DNA from: Bolinopsis microptera
Taxonomy: Eukaryota > Ctenophora > Tentaculata > Lobata > Bolinopsidae
Assembly (NCBI RefSeq): GCF_026151205.1
Contig: NC_087081.1
Span: 126,001 to 186,000, forward strand
DNA length: 60,000 nt
Direction of reading: 5' to 3'
In this document: positions 58,329 to 60,000 of the stretch, piece by piece
Layout: every line of letters starts with the position of its first letter
Numbering within the stretch: the stretch's first letter is position 1
Position numbers and translations under genes: made by a program
Notes under the pieces: generated by a model
What the model saw: only the letters and a program-made list of their open reading frames with translations
Databases searched by the model: none
What the model was told of the DNA's origin: nothing

Positions 58329-58821
58329 GAATTACAAAAGTTACCATGATTGCTTCTTCATCAATTTCAAACTAAGTGTACAATTTTTTATACATATAGC
58401 AAAAGAGTGATTTTATAACCAAAATTCAAACAATTCTTCACCATCGCTGAAAATTTCAGGGTTTTTAACACTTGGAAAGGGTGCTTCCGGATTTATGCGG
58501 ACACCCTTATTGGAGGAAAAGAAAATACCCGATCTACAACGCAAAGGCACATTTTGGATAACTTGAGCACACAACTCTGTCCAAAAAAAGACCAAAATAG
58601 TTGCCCAATTTCGTTTCTTTCTCACGGGTGAAGCCAAAATGAGATTTTTGTCAATATCTTAAACAATAAGCATTAAGGGCTTATTATTGCTTTTATAATT
58701 GTATATGAATGTGAATTATTGATCATTTTAAGCTCAAATTAAGTTTGTATGACTTCGTAGCGTTCAAGGTTACCAAAATTCAATGCAATTTTAGGTTCGC
58801 TGAGCCCAAAAAAAAACAGTG

Positions 58822-59090
58822 TTTTGTCAATATTACATATTATTCAGACTCAGGTTACATTCTTAGAAAAGCGCTTGCGTTGAGGTATTAAAAGGACAAC
58901 TGTTATTTCGATAAGGGGGACAGGGGCCCAAGTTGCGATATAAACCAGGACAATATTGAAGATTTAGATTTAAATATTGTATCCCTGTGGTAGAGATCTA
59001 CTTTCTTGATATTTTGGCAATTTTAAATTGGTAATGTTGTAATGAATTGTAATTGTTGGAATATGTATATTTTGGCCGTGGCAGTTTCAA
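58822..59090. mobile_element. small insertion in unit 2
   Basis: About 270 bases absent from unit 1 (continuous at 52,130), flanked by imperfect copies of GTTTTTTGTCAAT. No internal features recognised. Confidence 0.5.
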
Positions 59091-59499
59091 AAAGTTTTTT
59101 GTCAATTCTATAAAACGAAACATGGAAGCCTTCTGTTGCTTCATAATTTGTATAGAATATAGCTTTTCCAGTTGTTTTAAAATAAAATTTAAGTCTCTAT
59201 GACCTTCAGTAGCTGAAATACAAAAATCCTATATACGCGACTAAGGGGTATTTAGAAATGTGCCTGTTACTGTAGGGTTGTCTCTAGCGATAACAATTGG
59301 GTACCTAAACACAATTTTGGGTCAGAACGCCAAAGAAGGAGCTGTGGCGTCAAAATCGGTGTACATCGAAAGTGCACATCAACTCGCTCCGTATGTATAG
59401 ACTATGGATATTATACTACAGTGGTTAGTTCACACGCAACTCATTGTCCCATTGAAAGAAGATATCCTAAAAGATATCTCTAAATACCATATTACAACA

Positions 59500-60000
59500 C
59501 CTAACCCTAACCCTAACCCTAACCCTAACCCTAACCCTAACCCTAACCCTAACCCTAACCCTAACCCTAACCCTAACCTAACCCTAACCCTAACCCTAAC
59601 CCTAACCCTAACCCTAACCCTAACCCTAACCCTAACCCTAACCCTAACCCTAACCCTAACCCTAACCCTAACCCTAACCCTAACCCTAACCCTAACCCTA
59701 ACCCTAACCCTAACCCTAACCCTAACCCTAACCCTAACCCTAACCCTAACCCTAACCCTAACCCTAACCCTAACCCTAACCCTAACCCTAACCCTAACCC
59801 TAACCCTAACCCTAACCCTAACCCTAACCCTAACCCTAACCCTAACCCTAACCCTAACCCTAACCCTAACCCTAACCCTAACCCTAACCCTAACCCTAAC
59901 CCTAACCCTAACCCTAACCCTAACCCTAACCCTAACCCTAACCCTAACCCTAACCCTAACCCTAACCCTAACCCTAACCCTAAACCTAACCCTAACCCTA
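59500..60000 (-). repeat. telomeric (TTAGGG)n array, C-rich strand shown
   Basis: More than 80 nearly perfect CCCTAA units with two slips (about 59,575 and 59,983), running to the window edge. On the + strand at a right-hand chromosome end TTAGGG would be expected, so the orientation is reversed. A short inverted GATATC..GATATC lies at the junction (59,461-59,480). Confidence 0.97.

Larger units (their letters stand above)
52492..59460 (+). repeat. subtelomere-like tandem unit 2 (about 7 kb)
   Basis: Second copy of the unit, followed by the first about 35 bases of a third (TAGTTCACACGCAACTCATT at 59,426) and then telomeric repeat. It lacks the LINE of unit 1 but has its own insertions at 54,473-55,640, 57,408-58,311 and about 58,822-59,090. 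It differs from unit 1 largely by indels. Confidence 0.9.

Noticed and set aside
1-60000. tRNA or rRNA genes
   Set aside because: I looked for T-loop GGTTCGAATCC-like boxes and rRNA landmarks by eye and saw none; a covariance-model search was not possible.

Overview
This is eukaryotic, AT-rich DNA from what looks like a marine-type invertebrate animal. The evidence is GT-AG introns, a two-domain F-type (fucolectin) lectin gene, an SVOP-like transporter, RTE/CR1-like LINEs, a Ty3/Gypsy-type LTR element and (TTAGGG)n-type telomeric repeat. The phylum cannot be fixed from this window. Few genes are present; most of the window is mobile elements, fold-back elements and tandem repeats. Uncorrected long-read noise is obvious in several places, so many frames are broken by single-base indels.

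Layout. 1-4,770: homopolymer-inflated, unreliable consensus with no gene I can support. 5,027-7,801: fucolectin-like gene on + with tandem FTP domains. 7,802-15,000: repeats, MITE copies with poly-C tracts, perfect palindromes, a 100-N gap (10,422-10,521) beside a truncated unknown reading frame, and a decayed pogo-like DNA transposon. 15,101-16,531: intronless SVOP-like MFS transporter broken by a single in-frame TAA. 16,966-24,490: LTR retrotransposon on the - strand with 941-bp LTRs of equal length, a CAAG target duplication and a paralogous empty site at about 10,800. It carries integrase but no recognisable gag or reverse transcriptase. 24,491-26,905: duplicated repeat blocks, two of them copies of the region just upstream of the SVOP-like gene. 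26,950-34,080: LINE whose reading frame is interrupted by about 18 copies of a 242-bp satellite.

34,878-36,000: fold-back element with TTAA duplication. 36,000-43,450: small remnants and three simple or satellite arrays. 43,467-44,418: second fold-back element with a 9-bp duplication. 44,870-59,460: two tandem subtelomere-like units of about 7 kb, each with a decayed SVOP-like pseudogene. Unit 1 has a 3.2-kb LINE insertion; unit 2 has its own different insertions. 59,500-60,000: pure CCCTAA array, oriented the wrong way for a chromosome end at the right-hand side.

The genes do not form a pathway. The window is best read as lectin and transporter genes embedded in an actively rearranging, probably subtelomeric or mis-joined, repeat-rich segment. 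Repeat pairs within the window act as each other's controls, so several insertions and inverted duplications can be polarised without outside data.
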